Shown: positions 1 through 12,000 of the stretch, one piece after another | Layout: every line of letters starts with the position of its first letter | Position numbering within the stretch: position 1 is the stretch's first letter | From: Scytalidium lignicola | Lineage: Eukaryota > Ascomycota > Leotiomycetes | Direction of reading: 5' to 3' | Assembly: GCA_002812745.2 (NCBI GenBank) | Contig: NCSJ02000028.1 | Location: forward strand, 124,001 to 188,000 | DNA length: 64,000 nucleotides | Notes under the pieces: generated by a model | Told to the model about the DNA's origin: nothing | Seen by the model: only the letters and a program-made list of their open reading frames with translations | The model's database searches: none | Program-made: the position numbers and the translations under genes

Positions 1-27
1 GCCATCCTATATCCATCCGCACCAGCG

Positions 28-527
28 ATGGCACCAAAAGGCAAAGCTGCCGATAAAGGAGGCGCAGCAGCAAAAGGTAAGGGCAAAGGAAAGAATGAGG
101 CGGATGATAAGGGAGGGAAGGTTAAAGGCGCTCAGCAGGTCAATGTGAGGCATATACTAGTATGTCTTAATATTTAGAGAGTCGCCAGTGATTTTAAACG
201 CTGACAATTCTTAGTGCGAGAAGCATTCAAAGAAGGAGGATGCACTAGAAAAGTTGAAGGGAGGCGCTAAGTTCGACGACATTGCGAGAGAGTTTTCTGA
301 AGACAAAGCTCGGCAAGGTGAGCATACCTAGTCTTGTATCGTGCATCATTATTCTAAGACAGTTTATCATAGGTGGTTCTCTGGGATGGAAGACAAGAGG
401 AAGTTTAGACCCTGCTTTTGAAGCTGTAGCTTTCGAGCTAGAAGCCAGTACAACAAGCAATCCCAAGTATGCTGAAGTAAAGACGGGTTTTGGATATCAC
501 ATTATTATGGTGGAAGGCCGCAAGTAG
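28..527 (+). CDS. PIN4: Parvulin-type peptidyl-prolyl cis/trans isomerase, Pin4/Par14 family
   Basis: Exons 28-159, 215-317 and 373-527 join to 130 codons (129 aa). Residues 1-38 are a Lys/Gly/Ala-rich basic tail ([12 protein letters not shown]...), as in human Par14/PIN4, which is about 131 aa. The parvulin domain follows, with the hallmarks [36 protein letters not shown] and the C-terminal [12 protein letters not shown]. Both introns have consensus ends (GTATGT...TAG; GTGAGC...TAG), and removing them restores the family motifs HILCEKH and RQGGSLGW across the joins. Members isomerise peptidyl-prolyl bonds and in animals act in ribosome biogenesis and chromatin; there is no WW domain here, so it is not the Pin1/Ess1 type. 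The ATG at 28 is very near the window edge, but the family's length fits it. Confidence 0.95.
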
Positions 528-788
528 CATGCGTGCATGAGCCTAGGTGAAGAACTGTACAAGGGTATCCGGTGCATGGAGTTAGATATCATAGCCTCAC
601 GATGGTTCATGTTTTAAGCCTTTTAATTCCGGGAAACATAATCTCTTTTGTGGATGATAACCCATATGCCAATTTTCATGCCCGCCTAGATGCAGCTCCC
701 AAATAAGAGTACATTTGAAAAAAAGACTCGGTATATCTGAGTCCCCATAATCTAACTCCAATAGTCTAGACGGTACCCTTTTCCCAGT

Positions 789-1414
789 TTATTGCTCGGT
801 CTGGAAGTAGTTAAGGAGGATAGATCGTTCTTGCGACTCTTCTCCCCAGTCCTTGACAACGACGCAGGAGCAGTTGACAACCTTACGCGCATTTCCCTCA
901 CGGTCCAAAACGCCTATATTCAATGTCAGCAGCGGCTAATAAATAACCAATAATACTCTACTTACACAAGCCAGCCCACTCGCCCAGTTGCTTTCCATCA
1001 GGAANCTTGATCAAGGGGATCTTGTGCTCTGAGCAGAGCGCAACAACCAACTTCTTGTATGCCTCTTCCTCGCAGGACTCGTTCAGGACACACATGTGTG
1101 CTTGGCGTCTATCGAGAGCCTTGGATGCCTCACGGAGACCACGGGCAAGACCATCGTGCATCAAAGCAAGCTTGAGAACACCCTTGAGGGCATCGATAAC
1201 AGTCATTTGACCCTTAGACGCAGCATCTCCAGAAACTTCGACTTCATCAGCCGCCTCGACAACGGGGGACGTTGGCTCTTCTCCGTCCGACTATTCACAA
1301 GAATTAATAGGCTGTAGGGATAACATTTGCGAAAGAGATGCGCCATCAATTGTGAGCAATCCAGGCAAAAATAGTGCCATGTAAAGCGCAGTTAGATATC
1401 AGGCTACGTACCAT
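789..1414 (-). CDS. RPS12: 40S ribosomal protein S12 (eS12)
   Basis: Minus-strand exons 1412-1414, 966-1290 and 789-913 give 151 codons (150 aa). Residues 1-30 are the usual acidic variable tail ([20 protein letters not shown]). The conserved core follows, with [40 protein letters not shown] and [16 protein letters not shown], ending [20 protein letters not shown]. The first coding exon is only the ATG codon, split from the rest by a 121-bp intron (GTACGT...TAG), a layout seen in many ribosomal protein genes. One N (1005) falls in the codon after IPLIK; here it must count as a real base (a valine codon is expected) because the frame closes only if it is kept. The protein belongs to the small subunit beak. 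The gene is divergent from uS8. Confidence 0.96.
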
Positions 1415-1924
1415 CTTGATTATATCGTTTCAAGGTTGAGTCGAAAGATCCTCGAAGAGTTGGTATGGGTAGTTGAAATTGAAGATGTGTAGAGGTCCAG
1501 TTTGGCCAGTAGATGTGCGGGTAGAACTAAGCGAGAAGTTTCACAGAGATATGTCGCTAGCACTTGCGTTAACCCTAATCGCACCGAAGGAATTTTTTCG
1601 CGAACCTCCTAATTTTTTGCGTCTCGTCTCCCAAACTTCTTCCACGACAATCAACAATCACATATCTTGAGGTATGTACAACCCAATGAAACAATTCGAG
1701 AGTCCTTCATGATAGGCCAGGGAAAGCAATCGGATCGTCCAATTCACTCTGAAATATGAATTGTTGGAAGATCCGATACGCTATTCTCCTCGACAACGAG
1801 CTGCAGAACCCTCTTGAAATCATGAGGGCACTCTCCATGTTCAAAGCCCATGGAGGCTAACCCTTAGCTCTTTATAGATACCTCATTTCCATTTTTCACG
1901 ATTTGAGAATCTCAATCCGTCAAG
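1415..1924. promoter_or_regulatory. Shared divergent promoter of the two ribosomal protein genes
   Basis: The 510 bp between the start codons of eS12 (minus) and uS8 (plus) hold no gene. AACCCTAA at 1571-1578 matches the telomere-repeat-like box bound by Tbf1-type factors in fungal ribosomal protein promoters; a weaker variant, TAACCCTTAG, lies near 1858. A GTATGT at about 1672 could be the donor of a 5' UTR intron of uS8. The motif is seen in the sequence; its use is inferred. Confidence 0.55.
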
Positions 1925-2506
1925 ATGGTCAAAACTTCAGTCCTTAACGATGCGCTCAATGCCATCAACAACGCCGAGAAGCAAGGAAAGCGACAAGTTC
2001 TCATCCGACCAAGCTCCAAGGTCATCGTCAAATTCCTCAGCGTTATGCAAAAGCATGGTAGGTACATGATGCAGTTTTCATCTTTTTCATTATATTCGGC
2101 ATGATAACTAGATGACGGTCTCGAACCTTCACGACCATAGTCCTTTAAGTTGCCGATAGATTGATTGCGAGGATCTTACACGTTCTCTGATTTTCTACTG
2201 ACGTTCAACGTTTAATCTTTCGCAACACTAATCCCAATTCCTTTAGGTTATATTGGTGAATTCGAACAAATCGACGATCATCGGGCTGGGAAGATCACTG
2301 TCCAGCTGAACGGCCGTCTCAACAAGACCGGTGTCATCTCTCCACGCTACAACGTCCGTCTCGGAGATCTCGAGAAGTGGGTCGTCAAGCTGCTACCATC
2401 CCGTCAATTCGGTTACATTGTCCTTACTACCTCAGCCGGCATAATGGACCATGAGGAGGCAAGACGCAAGCACGTTGCTGGAAAAATTATTGGTTTCTTC
2501 TACTAG
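1925..2506 (+). CDS. RPS22: 40S ribosomal protein S22 / S15a (uS8)
   Basis: Exons 1925-2057 and 2247-2506 give 131 codons (130 aa), the exact size of yeast Rps22 and human S15a. It begins [20 protein letters not shown] and carries [20 protein letters not shown]. The splice join yields [19 protein letters not shown], and it ends [10 protein letters not shown]. The intron (2058-2246, 189 bp) is longer than most in the window, as is common for ribosomal protein genes, and ends in a pyrimidine-rich TTTAG. uS8 binds 18S rRNA in the platform/body of the small subunit and is needed for early assembly. It is transcribed away from eS12 and probably co-regulated with it. Confidence 0.97.
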
Positions 2507-3140
2507 ACGGAATATAAAAAATGGGGTTTGGGCTTTGGGCTTTGGAGTATCATGAGTGGAATGATTATGGAGTATCAGCTTGAAGGGCGTTTCTAGAAGC
2601 CCTTGAAGAGGGAGATCCTAGACGACGTCACGATATACCTTGTACTTATTCTTGCTAGGCGCATAAATATGAGTGCCTGTGACTACGAAAAGGACTTTGC
2701 ACCGAAAGTCAATATAAAGCTCATGATCTCTACAATAATGTTCCAATAACGTTTGTATTGGCACAAGTGACATAGTGAAACCCAAAAGGATTTTCTAGTC
2801 ACTTGCCCTTGAACAAAAGGTTCCACAAAAAAAAAAAGAACAAATTCTGCAAAGGCTTGCGGTTGAGATGGCGTTGGTACGTACGTACGTACCGAGTGTT
2901 GACAATCTAAGTGATGAGTCAGCCATAATTTAAGTTTCCCGTCCAGGGGCAAAGCAAAATCGCGGGCGGCAAAGGTCGGCAAGCATTTGTTATCTAAACC
3001 ATGGTAATCAAGGAAGTGAACTTGGCAGCTCTAGCTCCTCCCACACCACCACCCCCCGACATTGGTTCCTGAACCCTCATTGAACGTTATGAGGATATCA
3101 TTAAGCTTTGCAACGTCCGTATTGCAGAAGAAAGGGAACA
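2507..3140. other. Intergenic, uS8 to GT90 gene
   Basis: No gene seen. It holds a short (GTAC)n run at about 2878-2892 (GGTACGTACGTACGTACC) and an A13 tract near 2827. Small open frames here have no conserved look. Confidence 0.6.
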
Positions 3141-5025
3141 ATGAGATTTCGGCGACTCATTCTGCTAGTCCTCATCCCTTTGGTCGTTTGGTCGATTTAC
3201 TTGATCCGACAACCTGGCGCTGTTAACTCAATTCCCAAACCATTGAACCCGCTTGCGCCTCCGACGACAGTTTCTTCTAAAGGGAGTCAGCCAGATAAGC
3301 TCTGGTCTGAGCCGACATATAAACTTAACAAAGCACATCCAATATGGCAACTCGTCAAGGATGCTGAGAAGAGCTTTGATGGGGTGAAGGAAAAGCAGTC
3401 GAAGACATTGGCCGAAGCTGTTGCAATATACCGAAAACGATATGGAATACCACCACCCCCTAATTTTGACAAGTGGTACGAGTTTGCTAAGGAGAAGGGC
3501 GTGAAGATGATTGACGAGTATGACAACATCCACCAGACTTTAACGCCATTCTGGGGACTGAAACCTTCAACAATAAGAGGACGGGCCAGAGAAGCTTTGG
3601 GGTTTCCAAACAACTTGATTGGGGTATATATCAGGAATGGGGCAGTTAATCATATTGAAGGTGGGGTGGAGTGGCAGCAAAATGCTACTGTGGGTATGAT
3701 GAAGAATTGGGTCAAGTATCTACCCGATATGGATCTTTGCTTCAATGTACATGACGAGCCTCGAGTTGTCCTTCAGCATGACGATATTGCGCGCTTAGTG
3801 AAGAGTGCAAAGACCACTTATATGCCTGCTGCAAATTCTGTTCGGAGTCCAAGGAATTCATGGTCACAACGTCCGTCAGACCTTGGTGATGGACTCAATA
3901 TTGAAGAGGTTAAGACAACCAGATTCAATGTCTTTGCGCATCAACCTACCTGGACGCATTCGAGGATCTCATGCCCTCCTGATAGCGCAGCAAGGATAGA
4001 ACTCGATGATGGACCAAAGGAAGACAACTATAACAGCTATGCTCTCGGCGAACTCGGTTTTATTTACAACCAGACAGCCTTCTCAGACATCTGCCAATCA
4101 CCATCTTTACAAGATACTTACGGCTTTTTCGATCGGCCAAACGCATTCAACATAGCCCAGGACTTGGTTCCTATATTCTCGCAGTCTAAGATCTCTTCCT
4201 TCTCCGATATCCTTTATCCATCGCCTTGGTATTGGTATGGGAAGGTGTCTTACAATGCAAGTGAAGATTTCACTTGGCAAGAAAAGAAGAATAGCATTTA
4301 CTGGCGTGGTTCCACGACAGGAGGCTTCAGCCGGAATGGAGGCTGGCGCCATCAACATCGTCAGAGAGTCGTCACAAAGATCAATGCGGTTGGTCCAGTC
4401 AAAATTCTTACCAATAACAATGGCGAAGGCAGCTCTGACGATGACTGGCAATTGAAAAAAGCTCCAAGAAATGATTTTGGGGACCTTTTGGATGTGTATT
4501 TCTCTCATATAGGACAGTGTGACGATGGCGATTGCAAGGCACAGACTGAATTCTTCGACGTGAAGGCTGCTGCAAACCAAAGTGATGCATGGCATTACAA
4601 GTATTTGTTAGATATGGACGGGAATGCCTTTAGTGGAAGGTTTTATGCTTTCCTGCGGAGCAAAAGCTTAGTGTTCAAGATGGCTCTATTTAAGGAATGG
4701 CATGAGGAGTGGTTGAAACCGTGGGTGCATTACATCCCGTGGAGCTTGAAAGGTGACGAATGGGTTGAGAGTGTGAGGTGGTTTGATGCAGATTCAGAAG
4801 GCAGGGCAGAGGCGGAGCGTATCGCACTTCAGAGCCGAAGCTGGGCGAATAAAGTTTTGAGGAATGAGGACATGGAGGCATGGTTTTTTAGGTTGCTGTT
4901 GGAGTATGTTCTTATCCCATTGCAAATTTTAATCCCAATTTGTTGACTGTGCTAACCACTTCTGAATTTTTAGATACGGCCGGCTTGTTGATGATGATCG
5001 AGAGGAAATAGGTTTCTCGGTGTAA
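3141..5025 (+). CDS. GT90 (CAP10-like) glycosyltransferase, type II membrane protein
   Basis: Exons 3141-4903 and 4974-5025 give 605 codons (604 aa). The ATG at 3141 follows GGGAACA; the frame is open upstream but has no earlier ATG. Residues 4-21 (RRLILLVLIPLVVWSIYL) form a type II signal anchor, followed by a Pro/Ser-rich stem. The C-terminal half has CAP10/GT90 hallmarks: IYWRGSTTGG, LLDMDGNAFSGRFYAFLRSK, KPWVHYIPWSLKGDEW and, across the splice join, LLLEYGRLVDDDREE. The family includes the Cryptococcus capsule protein Cap10 and beta-1,2-xylosyltransferases, which work in the Golgi lumen on glycans. The donor and acceptor sugars cannot be read from the sequence. Without the terminal intron the conserved YxRLxDDDR end would be lost, which supports the 70-bp intron. 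Confidence 0.92.
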
Positions 5026-5493
5026 TTAACATCTTTAGTATATTATCCTGGTGTGATTTTGTACAAACTTCTTTATACCACGGAACTTTTATCGGCATTC
5101 CTGCACTAGGTTAAATGTGCAGTGGAGTATTTAACGACATGTTGTTTGTTTGGCAGGCTTTTTATAACATATCTACTATATCCATAACAGTTCTATATCT
5201 TGTACAGAATACTATACATACAAGTCAAATATCCTAAGAAACTCTTGTGTATCTTGACAACGGAAAAAACCAGTGTTTATAGTATTTAATTTAGATCTCA
5301 CAAGTGATAGAGAGTTTGGAAAAGGTATCCATTTCTACTTTCTTTTTACAACTCCCTGTTCGTACACATTATGTATGGAACTATATAACGCCGGGCGCCT
5401 TATGCTACGCCAGAGATTTTAACCTATCTTCTAAAAAAAGAGTTTCCTCACGCGTATCTCTGTTTTACAGCATGTGAGCGACTTAAAGACTAA
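5026..5493. other. Intergenic, convergent 3' ends of GT90 and Paf1 genes
   Basis: The 468 AT-rich bases hold only the 3' flanks of two convergent genes. No open frame of note. Confidence 0.6.
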
Positions 5494-6991
5494 CTATTCA
5501 GATTCGGCTTCTGCATCCTTGTCCTCATCCTCCTCCTCGTCCTTGTGAGATGAGTTCAAGTTCCCGTTCTGGCCGCTCTCCTCTCGATCTCCATCGGCAT
5601 CCTCAGCAGCCTCATTCGTCTCCTCCTCAGGCTTTCCATACGGATACTCCTTGAACACATCCCTCTGACTCTTCATCTCCTCAGTAGGTTCCTCAACTTG
5701 CATATCGACCCAATCAGTGATCTTAGCTTCCTCATCAGCAGCGTTCACAACAAATCCTAGTTTATTCTTCAAGATATTCTTAGTACGTTGTGGCCGAATA
5801 GAAGTTCTTTGTAAAATGGGATAATAGTATGCCGCTTTCTTATGGAGACCATCTGAGCCATCATGGACTACGATGACAACCTCATCATCGTATTTGTCAA
5901 GAGCTGAGCCAACTTGTGTGGCGCTCTCATATGCACGTACACGTTTGAACCGGAAACACTTCGTGCCTTGGGCATTGGTATGTGTGTAAAGTTCGCCGTC
6001 ATCTTTCTCAGGATCCAAAACATCAAATTTCCGCTTGAAGTTCGCTGCCTCCTCCGCAGTCTCGGGAAGGAAGAACTCATACTCCATAGAATCATCTGGA
6101 GGAGGATACCTCTCAGGATCGCGCTCGTGAAGTTCTCTAGCCTCTTCCTTTGCTTGCTCCTCAGCTTCACTTGGAGGTATGGGTCGCAAAATACTATTCT
6201 CAAGACGGGTGTCATAGGTCGAGCTCGGAGCCACTGGATTAGTTAGGAATTTGATTGAGAGATATCCACCAGCGTCTGGGAAACCATCTAAATCTGGTAT
6301 AAGAGGGTACGACTCTACTATTTTGACGTTTCGTTTCGAGGGATGTCTGACACGGCCGCGGTCTTTCAGGTTTTGAGCAGCAATCTGGAAACTCTTCTGT
6401 ACCTCGCTCTTGATATACTCGGGCGATTCCTTGTCAAGGTTGACTGCTGGCTTCTTGATACGATTTCCAACATTGTCAATCAGAGTTCTCGATGTCGTCG
6501 ACTCGAATCTTGATCTAGACGTGTGTGATGAGATGTATTCTGTTCGTCGAAGGAAAGAGACACCCGTATCTGAGAATTTCGGCTTTCCAAGGGTCGATAA
6601 TGGTCGAAGAAGTGCTCGGTCATGCGGATGAGGAACAGGCACATTCAGAGGAGCTTGGATAGCTAAATGATAGTACATTAGCGATTGCGCAAAGTGGATA
6701 AGTAATTCACTTCTACTTACAACTCTCGTCCCCGTCAAAAATTCCAGGCATGCCCACCAAATCCAACGGCATTCCTAGTTCGGCATCTGCCTCAATATTG
6801 AGAGGCTGTTCTCGCGCCAATCGTGATGCAAAGCCAGGTGTTGTGTATTGGCCGCTGGCAAGGCCTGTATTTGGGATGTCGAGAAGCTTTGGGGGGTTAG
6901 GAGGAGGTGGTAAGGCATTGGAATACCGTATCCGTGCAATATAATCCTGATGGATCATACGCTCCGTACCGCGAGACGCTGAGGAAGACAT
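5494..6991 (-). CDS. PAF1: RNA polymerase II-associated factor 1 (Paf1)
   Basis: Minus-strand exons 6721-6991 and 5494-6662 give 480 codons (479 aa). The N-terminus has the Paf1 opening: DYIARIRYSNALPPPPNPPK, then LLDI and PLNIEADAELGMPLDL. The middle has the family's FLRRTEYIS, a Lys/Arg-rich linker and LSIKFLTNP. The C-terminus is an acidic tail of Glu/Asp (roughly residues 430-479), also typical. Paf1 is the scaffold of the Paf1 complex (with Ctr9, Leo1, Cdc73 and Rtf1), which travels with elongating RNA polymerase II and promotes H2B ubiquitination and H3K4/K36 methylation. The intron (6663-6720) has a perfect GTAAGT donor, and the frame continues across it into IQAPLNVPVPHPHDR, as in homologues. 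The start is the first ATG in frame. Confidence 0.95.
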
Positions 6992-7649
6992 CGTGTTGCT
7001 TTGAGGTCACCTCGTTGTTGGATGCTCCAGATCTAATAATTCTTTGGAAGGTGAGATGTTGTTAGCGCGATTCTCTAGCGCGAGGCTGAGAACTGGCTTC
7101 GAGTACCTCCGTACTAACGCGAATTTCATAGATAATATTCGAAATTAAACTCTAACTCAACACTTCCTAGATATTAATCATACTTATCAAAAAGCGCCCT
7201 ACTACACTGTCAGTATCATCTTTATTTTGAAGGGTTAATCTAGTGCGACGTACATTTAGTAACTGAGACCTTTGGATCTCCGTATGCTTTCCGCAGATAA
7301 GTATTGTAGATTCAGACAATAATAAAATTTAAGGATCTTCGTATTCATATCGTAATGTCACATATACTTCTGTCGATGTTACGGATCTCATTATTGCTTG
7401 GCTATCTTCATGTTACGATGTTCTATCTATAGCAAACATCGCTATCCCACCAAGTACCGTCAAACCCGTTCATCCCTAGGTGTAGACAAGTGAAAGGCCA
7501 TTAATAAAGGTTATAAAGTTGCGCAGCAACCCAGCTGCTAATCCGGTACGTAGAAACACCAATTTTCGTACAAAGCATACAACACCAAGCATAATGGCTC
7601 ATGGCGTGCTACACAAAATCGTTGTCTTCCTTGTTTCATACAACGCCTT
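6992..7649. other. Intergenic, Paf1 promoter side to Rer1 3' side
   Basis: No gene seen; AT-rich. It holds one copy of the recurring 12-mer GTACCTCCGTAC at 7103-7114. An 82-codon plus-strand open frame starting at 7519 is antisense to the Rer1 tail and is not a gene. Confidence 0.55.
7103..7114. repeat. Intergenic 12-mer GTACCTCCGTAC, copy 1
   Basis: The first of four exact copies noticed in the left third of the window, on one strand or the other. It lies about 110 bp upstream of the Paf1 start. Function unknown. Confidence 0.5.
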
Positions 7650-8408
7650 TCAATTGCTGTTTTTGGTGTATTTCGCCTTTCCAAAGGTGAATGGTACATA
7701 TCGGTACTTGATCATATGCTGGATTTGTCTCCGCACTAAAGTAGTAGAATGTCAGTACTCGATCTAACATGCGTAATCCTATCTATTGGGAAACGTACTT
7801 GTCAGGACGAATAGAATGAACCAATAAACGACCAAAACTGGCCAGAATACCGGCACATCAAAAATTGAGAACCAAGTACAAATGAAGCCAAGGAGGATCA
7901 CCCTTGTCGCGGAATGCCAGAACTTGAATTCTGGTAGCCTTCGGATGAAAGGTCTGAATTCTTCATCCTGCTTCGTCGGCAATGTCCCTACGGAGCCATC
8001 CTCCATCTCATTGTCAATTGCTTCATTGGAAGGGTCGAATTTAGGTTGAAGAAAGGCAAGGAAGAGATTGAGTAAGTAGATGCCTAGGGAATACGCAACT
8101 GCAATGTTTTGTTAGCTTCAACTATTCTATAAATTCCAGAGCAAATGTCGCACCGATATACCAGCCTTGCGCGGTGAATATTCTTATGAAGAAGATTACC
8201 AGCAATGCTGCGGTCCCCATCCATCTGTATCCGACATGAGGGGTTGCCTTATCTAGATACGCTTGATATTGCTAACATTCATTGTTAGTATCGAAGCCAT
8301 GAAAATAATATGCGCTTATAGCTTGCGGAGATGGCTTACTCGCTGGAGCTTCGATGTTTGCGCGCTCACAGCCGCGAAAGGGGTTGGCTCCGATTCCAGT
8401 GAATCCAT
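7650..8408 (-). CDS. RER1: Rer1, Golgi-to-ER retrieval receptor
   Basis: Minus-strand exons 8340-8408, 8154-8271, 7799-8098 and 7650-7735 give 191 codons (190 aa), the usual Rer1 size. It begins [14 protein letters not shown]. After the first join comes [19 protein letters not shown], then [20 protein letters not shown] and [20 protein letters not shown]. The core [20 protein letters not shown] is followed by [20 protein letters not shown]. The last join restores [18 protein letters not shown] and [11 protein letters not shown]. Four hydrophobic helices are visible. Rer1 in the cis-Golgi binds polar residues in transmembrane segments and returns escaped ER membrane proteins and unassembled subunits by COPI vesicles. 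All three introns are short (55-68 bp) with consensus ends, and each join falls inside conserved sequence. Confidence 0.97.
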
Positions 8409-9071
8409 TATTCCTCCTTACTGGAAGATCAGATCTAAATATTTAAAGCACTCCAACGAAGCTGTAGCTAGGACTCCCTGATTAATTGACCGCGACTAGG
8501 AGTGGTTGGTGCTAAAGGTGTTGAGTTTAATATCAACAGCAGGATATTCAACTCAACACCTGTTCAACTATTCATATTCGCGTGCGGCTAAGCCACAACT
8601 GCCCTTGCATATATCACGTGTTATATACAATAAACTACGCTAAAACTAACTTGGCCAAAATAGTTAAATTAATGTTTTGCAATCCTAATTTTTCTATTCT
8701 TTAAATAGATGACTATGAGAGCACAATTAAAATCTGTTTAGAACCGTAAATCTTATATTATCGATTCTCATGTAAAGTGATAAAATGCTTCCATATCATT
8801 GTAAAAGTTGACGTTTGTTTATGAAAAATAAAGACACCCCTGGGTGTCTGGTAAGCGATAAGACTGCACGTACGAGTGCACCAACTATTAATCTTTATAT
8901 TTTGTACTTTAATTTGCGATTAATGTCTGATAGAAAACTTGGCGGAAGACGAAGTCAAAAACAAAGCAGTCAGTTGGGCGATGAAAATGAACGAACTTTT
9001 GAACTTTCTTACCATAATAATAGAAGCTCGTGCCTCAATTCAACGAGCTCAGATTTTAACTCTCAAGAAAC
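8409..9071. other. Divergent intergenic region between Rer1 and the F-box gene
   Basis: No gene. It is AT-rich, with one strong hairpin (8516-8561) about 110 bp upstream of the Rer1 start. Confidence 0.55.
8516..8561. repeat. Long hairpin / inverted repeat
   Basis: AGGTGTTGAGTT (8516-8527) and AACTCAACACCT (8550-8561) are perfect reverse complements. After one T/C mismatch the stem continues as AATATC (8529-8534) with GATATT (8543-8548), around the 8-base loop AACAGCAG. That is a 19-position stem with one mismatch. It is unlike the surrounding sequence. It could be a cruciform, a remnant of a small inverted-repeat element, or a structure in a leader RNA; nothing seen decides between these. 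Confidence 0.75.
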
Positions 9072-12000
9072 ATGCCAGTGAATGTGTTCTGCCCTCTCTG
9101 TGGCGTGGTGCTGGGGAGAGTTGACAACTCCCAAGCCAACCTGATCACCATTGGTGACCTTGCATGGACTCACGAAATACGTGCTGGTGAGTGTTATTTA
9201 CATTTCGATTTCGTAGGCAACGGTTGAGTGACTTGATGCAGTAAGGTCACTACGAGGCACTTCCTTGCCTTTTCTTACTGGTGTAGGATTCCTCCTTCAT
9301 GACTCGCAAGACCTTGTTGCCAACCCAGATAATGAAATCCCTTATACGAATTTAGCTCAAAGACTGCAGAAGCACCCACTAAGGTACAGTTCTGGAAAGT
9401 TCTGGGTCTTCCCTTTTCATGATGCCTGTTGGAATCTCTTATTAGACCAGGTGAGTGTTGACGAAGCAGGCAAGAGTTCTGATGTGGCCCGCCATTTGTT
9501 TTACATTCTCTACTGCACTCCGTGCGATAACGATTCCATATGGATGCCCGCACACGATTATGGTGGTGCTGCTCAATTTCGATGGCGCTGGGGAGATACA
9601 ATGCGCTTAATAAAAAATTCCACAGACTGGCAATATCTACTTGTGGATCCTAGAGAGACTATAGAGATAAAGACGGTTCTATGATCGACACAACCACCTT
9701 TAAGTATCCTTTCTACAACTAATTCACATCATGAACTGTTTGGTGCTACCAGCTCTTTATTGCGGCTGCCTAAAGAGGTCATTATTATTATCCTGACTTT
9801 TCTTCCATCTATCGATGTCTGTAATCTCCGCCTATCATCAAAATATATTGCGTCAAATTTTGAACCAACTTTGCTTCCTCAGTCTTTTTGGGCTAGTCGT
9901 TTCCNAAAAAGAATTTGAAATGGGATTTATCTCTTACAGTTCTCATTTACCACTAGGAAATAACTTGCACTATGATTGGCGCCAATTGTATTTTGAAATT
10001 AAGAATTCACTTCAGAAACCCGACGATTATGCTGCTTTGAAAAACAGAAGAAGAATTTGGGAAAGCTTGAAGCATATTTCTACCGCTATATCTCATCTTT
10101 TGGTCAATGGACCGATCTTTGGCTGTCGAATATCCCAAAATGATCACTCTTTGGAGCTTGAGAAAGGCATAACTGCGAGTCAACTCAAAGCCGGTTGCAA
10201 AATCGCTGGTGAAGTATTGTTAGAAAGCTGTGATACAGAAGAGTTACATGTCGGCTGTAGGAGGTTGGAGAGCAGAACCTTAATCTGGCCACAGTCACCA
10301 AGATCTCATGATATGAAAATTGGTGTGTCGTTTGTTTGGATCAACTCTCGATTTTATGTATCAGGGCTTCGTCTTCGGCTTTTAAACGATGACAGCATTA
10401 ATTGTGATTGTGATGCTATAGGGCTGATTATACCGTCAACAGAGAAAGAGTTGTTACTTCGTAATCAAGATCAGCTTCAAGGCCTTGATATAGCAATTGC
10501 TCCGTCTGGTATTGTCGGTTTAAGATTCCAATTACAAGGGGAATATGGCCAACAAACTCACAGCATTGGTGACTTTAGTTTTAGCATGCCTGACACTGGA
10601 ATTGGAAATTTAATATCCCACCCGGAGAGCAGATTAGCAGCTATTACTATAGGGTTCGATGTATAGCTCCTTGTCTTTTCTAGCTAAAACTATCTAAGCT
10701 TTTAGCTAATCGAGATAATAGGCTTGCAAATTCGTTAGCATACAAGCCACTGAATATCATGTATCAAATATTACTGTTGACTGTAGCCAAGGTAGAAATG
10801 ATCTATCATCACATCTTGGGATTTTATCTTCCTTCAAAGACCAAATCTGGATCCCAGAATTTCCTTCTCGTGTTAGCTCTCTCACTTTAATTCCAACAAT
10901 GCCCCTTAAACAGACATTCAACTTGCATTTAAACATGGATTTTGGTGGACTTGCAAACTGCCGGCTTCGTTCACTCCAGAGGATCGTTGCTATCATGTTT
11001 GACTACCCCGCAATTTTCCTAGGCTTTGAATTCATATATGACGATGGCAGTCATTGTTTTTATGGAAGACGAACTGTGGAAGATTATAAACATGTTACAT
11101 GGAAATGTATAGAGCTGTCCTTTCCAATCCAAGGCGCTCAGGGCGAGGTAATATCTGAGGTTGAAGTAGAATATGGGAATTATGGGAATAATGGTCAAGG
11201 TGTAGAATCTATCCAGGTATGTCAAAACGAACTCTGGGTTAAGTTTCATGGATGAGCTGTATCCGCACCACATGCTATGGTTCCGCCGGTTTTTATAGAA
11301 TCTAGACCCCTTTTCCTGATAATCTGTGCTTTTTGTTGTTAGCTTTTGCGTATTGTATCGATCATGCTAACTCTATAATTTACAGCTACATACTAACAAA
11401 GGTATCTCCACTCTTTTCCGCGTATATTCCTTTGCGGCAGAACAGCCCATAAATATCCCGTCCAAGCGTTCTGTTCTTAAACCCCCAGATGGAGAAGCAA
11501 TTACTGGATTTTTGGCAATCCCTCGGGTGCGTTATTTAGCACCATATATCCTATATAGGACACATTTACTAATATGTTATTCATATAGGTAACTAATGGG
11601 TCATTCCAGACATTTGGTATCCAAACTCAAGTGGTAGACTACGAAGATCAACTAGCTACAGAGCAACCCCCGACTTTGAACTGTCGTATGCCAGTTTTTA
11701 CACCTGGGAGCTTTGATATTGGGTGTGAGATAATGTGCCGAAACAGAGTAGCATTTACGTACGCTAGCCTTTCTAACATTCGTTGCATTCGTATATCACA
11801 AGGCAAGATTGGACATTCCCGTACATCTCAGCATATTTCGGGTTTGTGGCTTGAGTATTATGATTCAGGCAGACCAGTTATCATTGGACAATGGATGACG
11901 GAGATAGATTCGCTGGAATTGGCTGTGAATGAAAGGCTCACCGAAGTATCGATAATGACCGCTTGCGAATTCATTAACCCCGAATGCAAGCCCAACTTAG

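Noticed and set aside
10757..11273. Minus-strand frames in the F-box gene
   Set aside because: They are shadows of the plus-strand exons, which form a consistent spliced frame.
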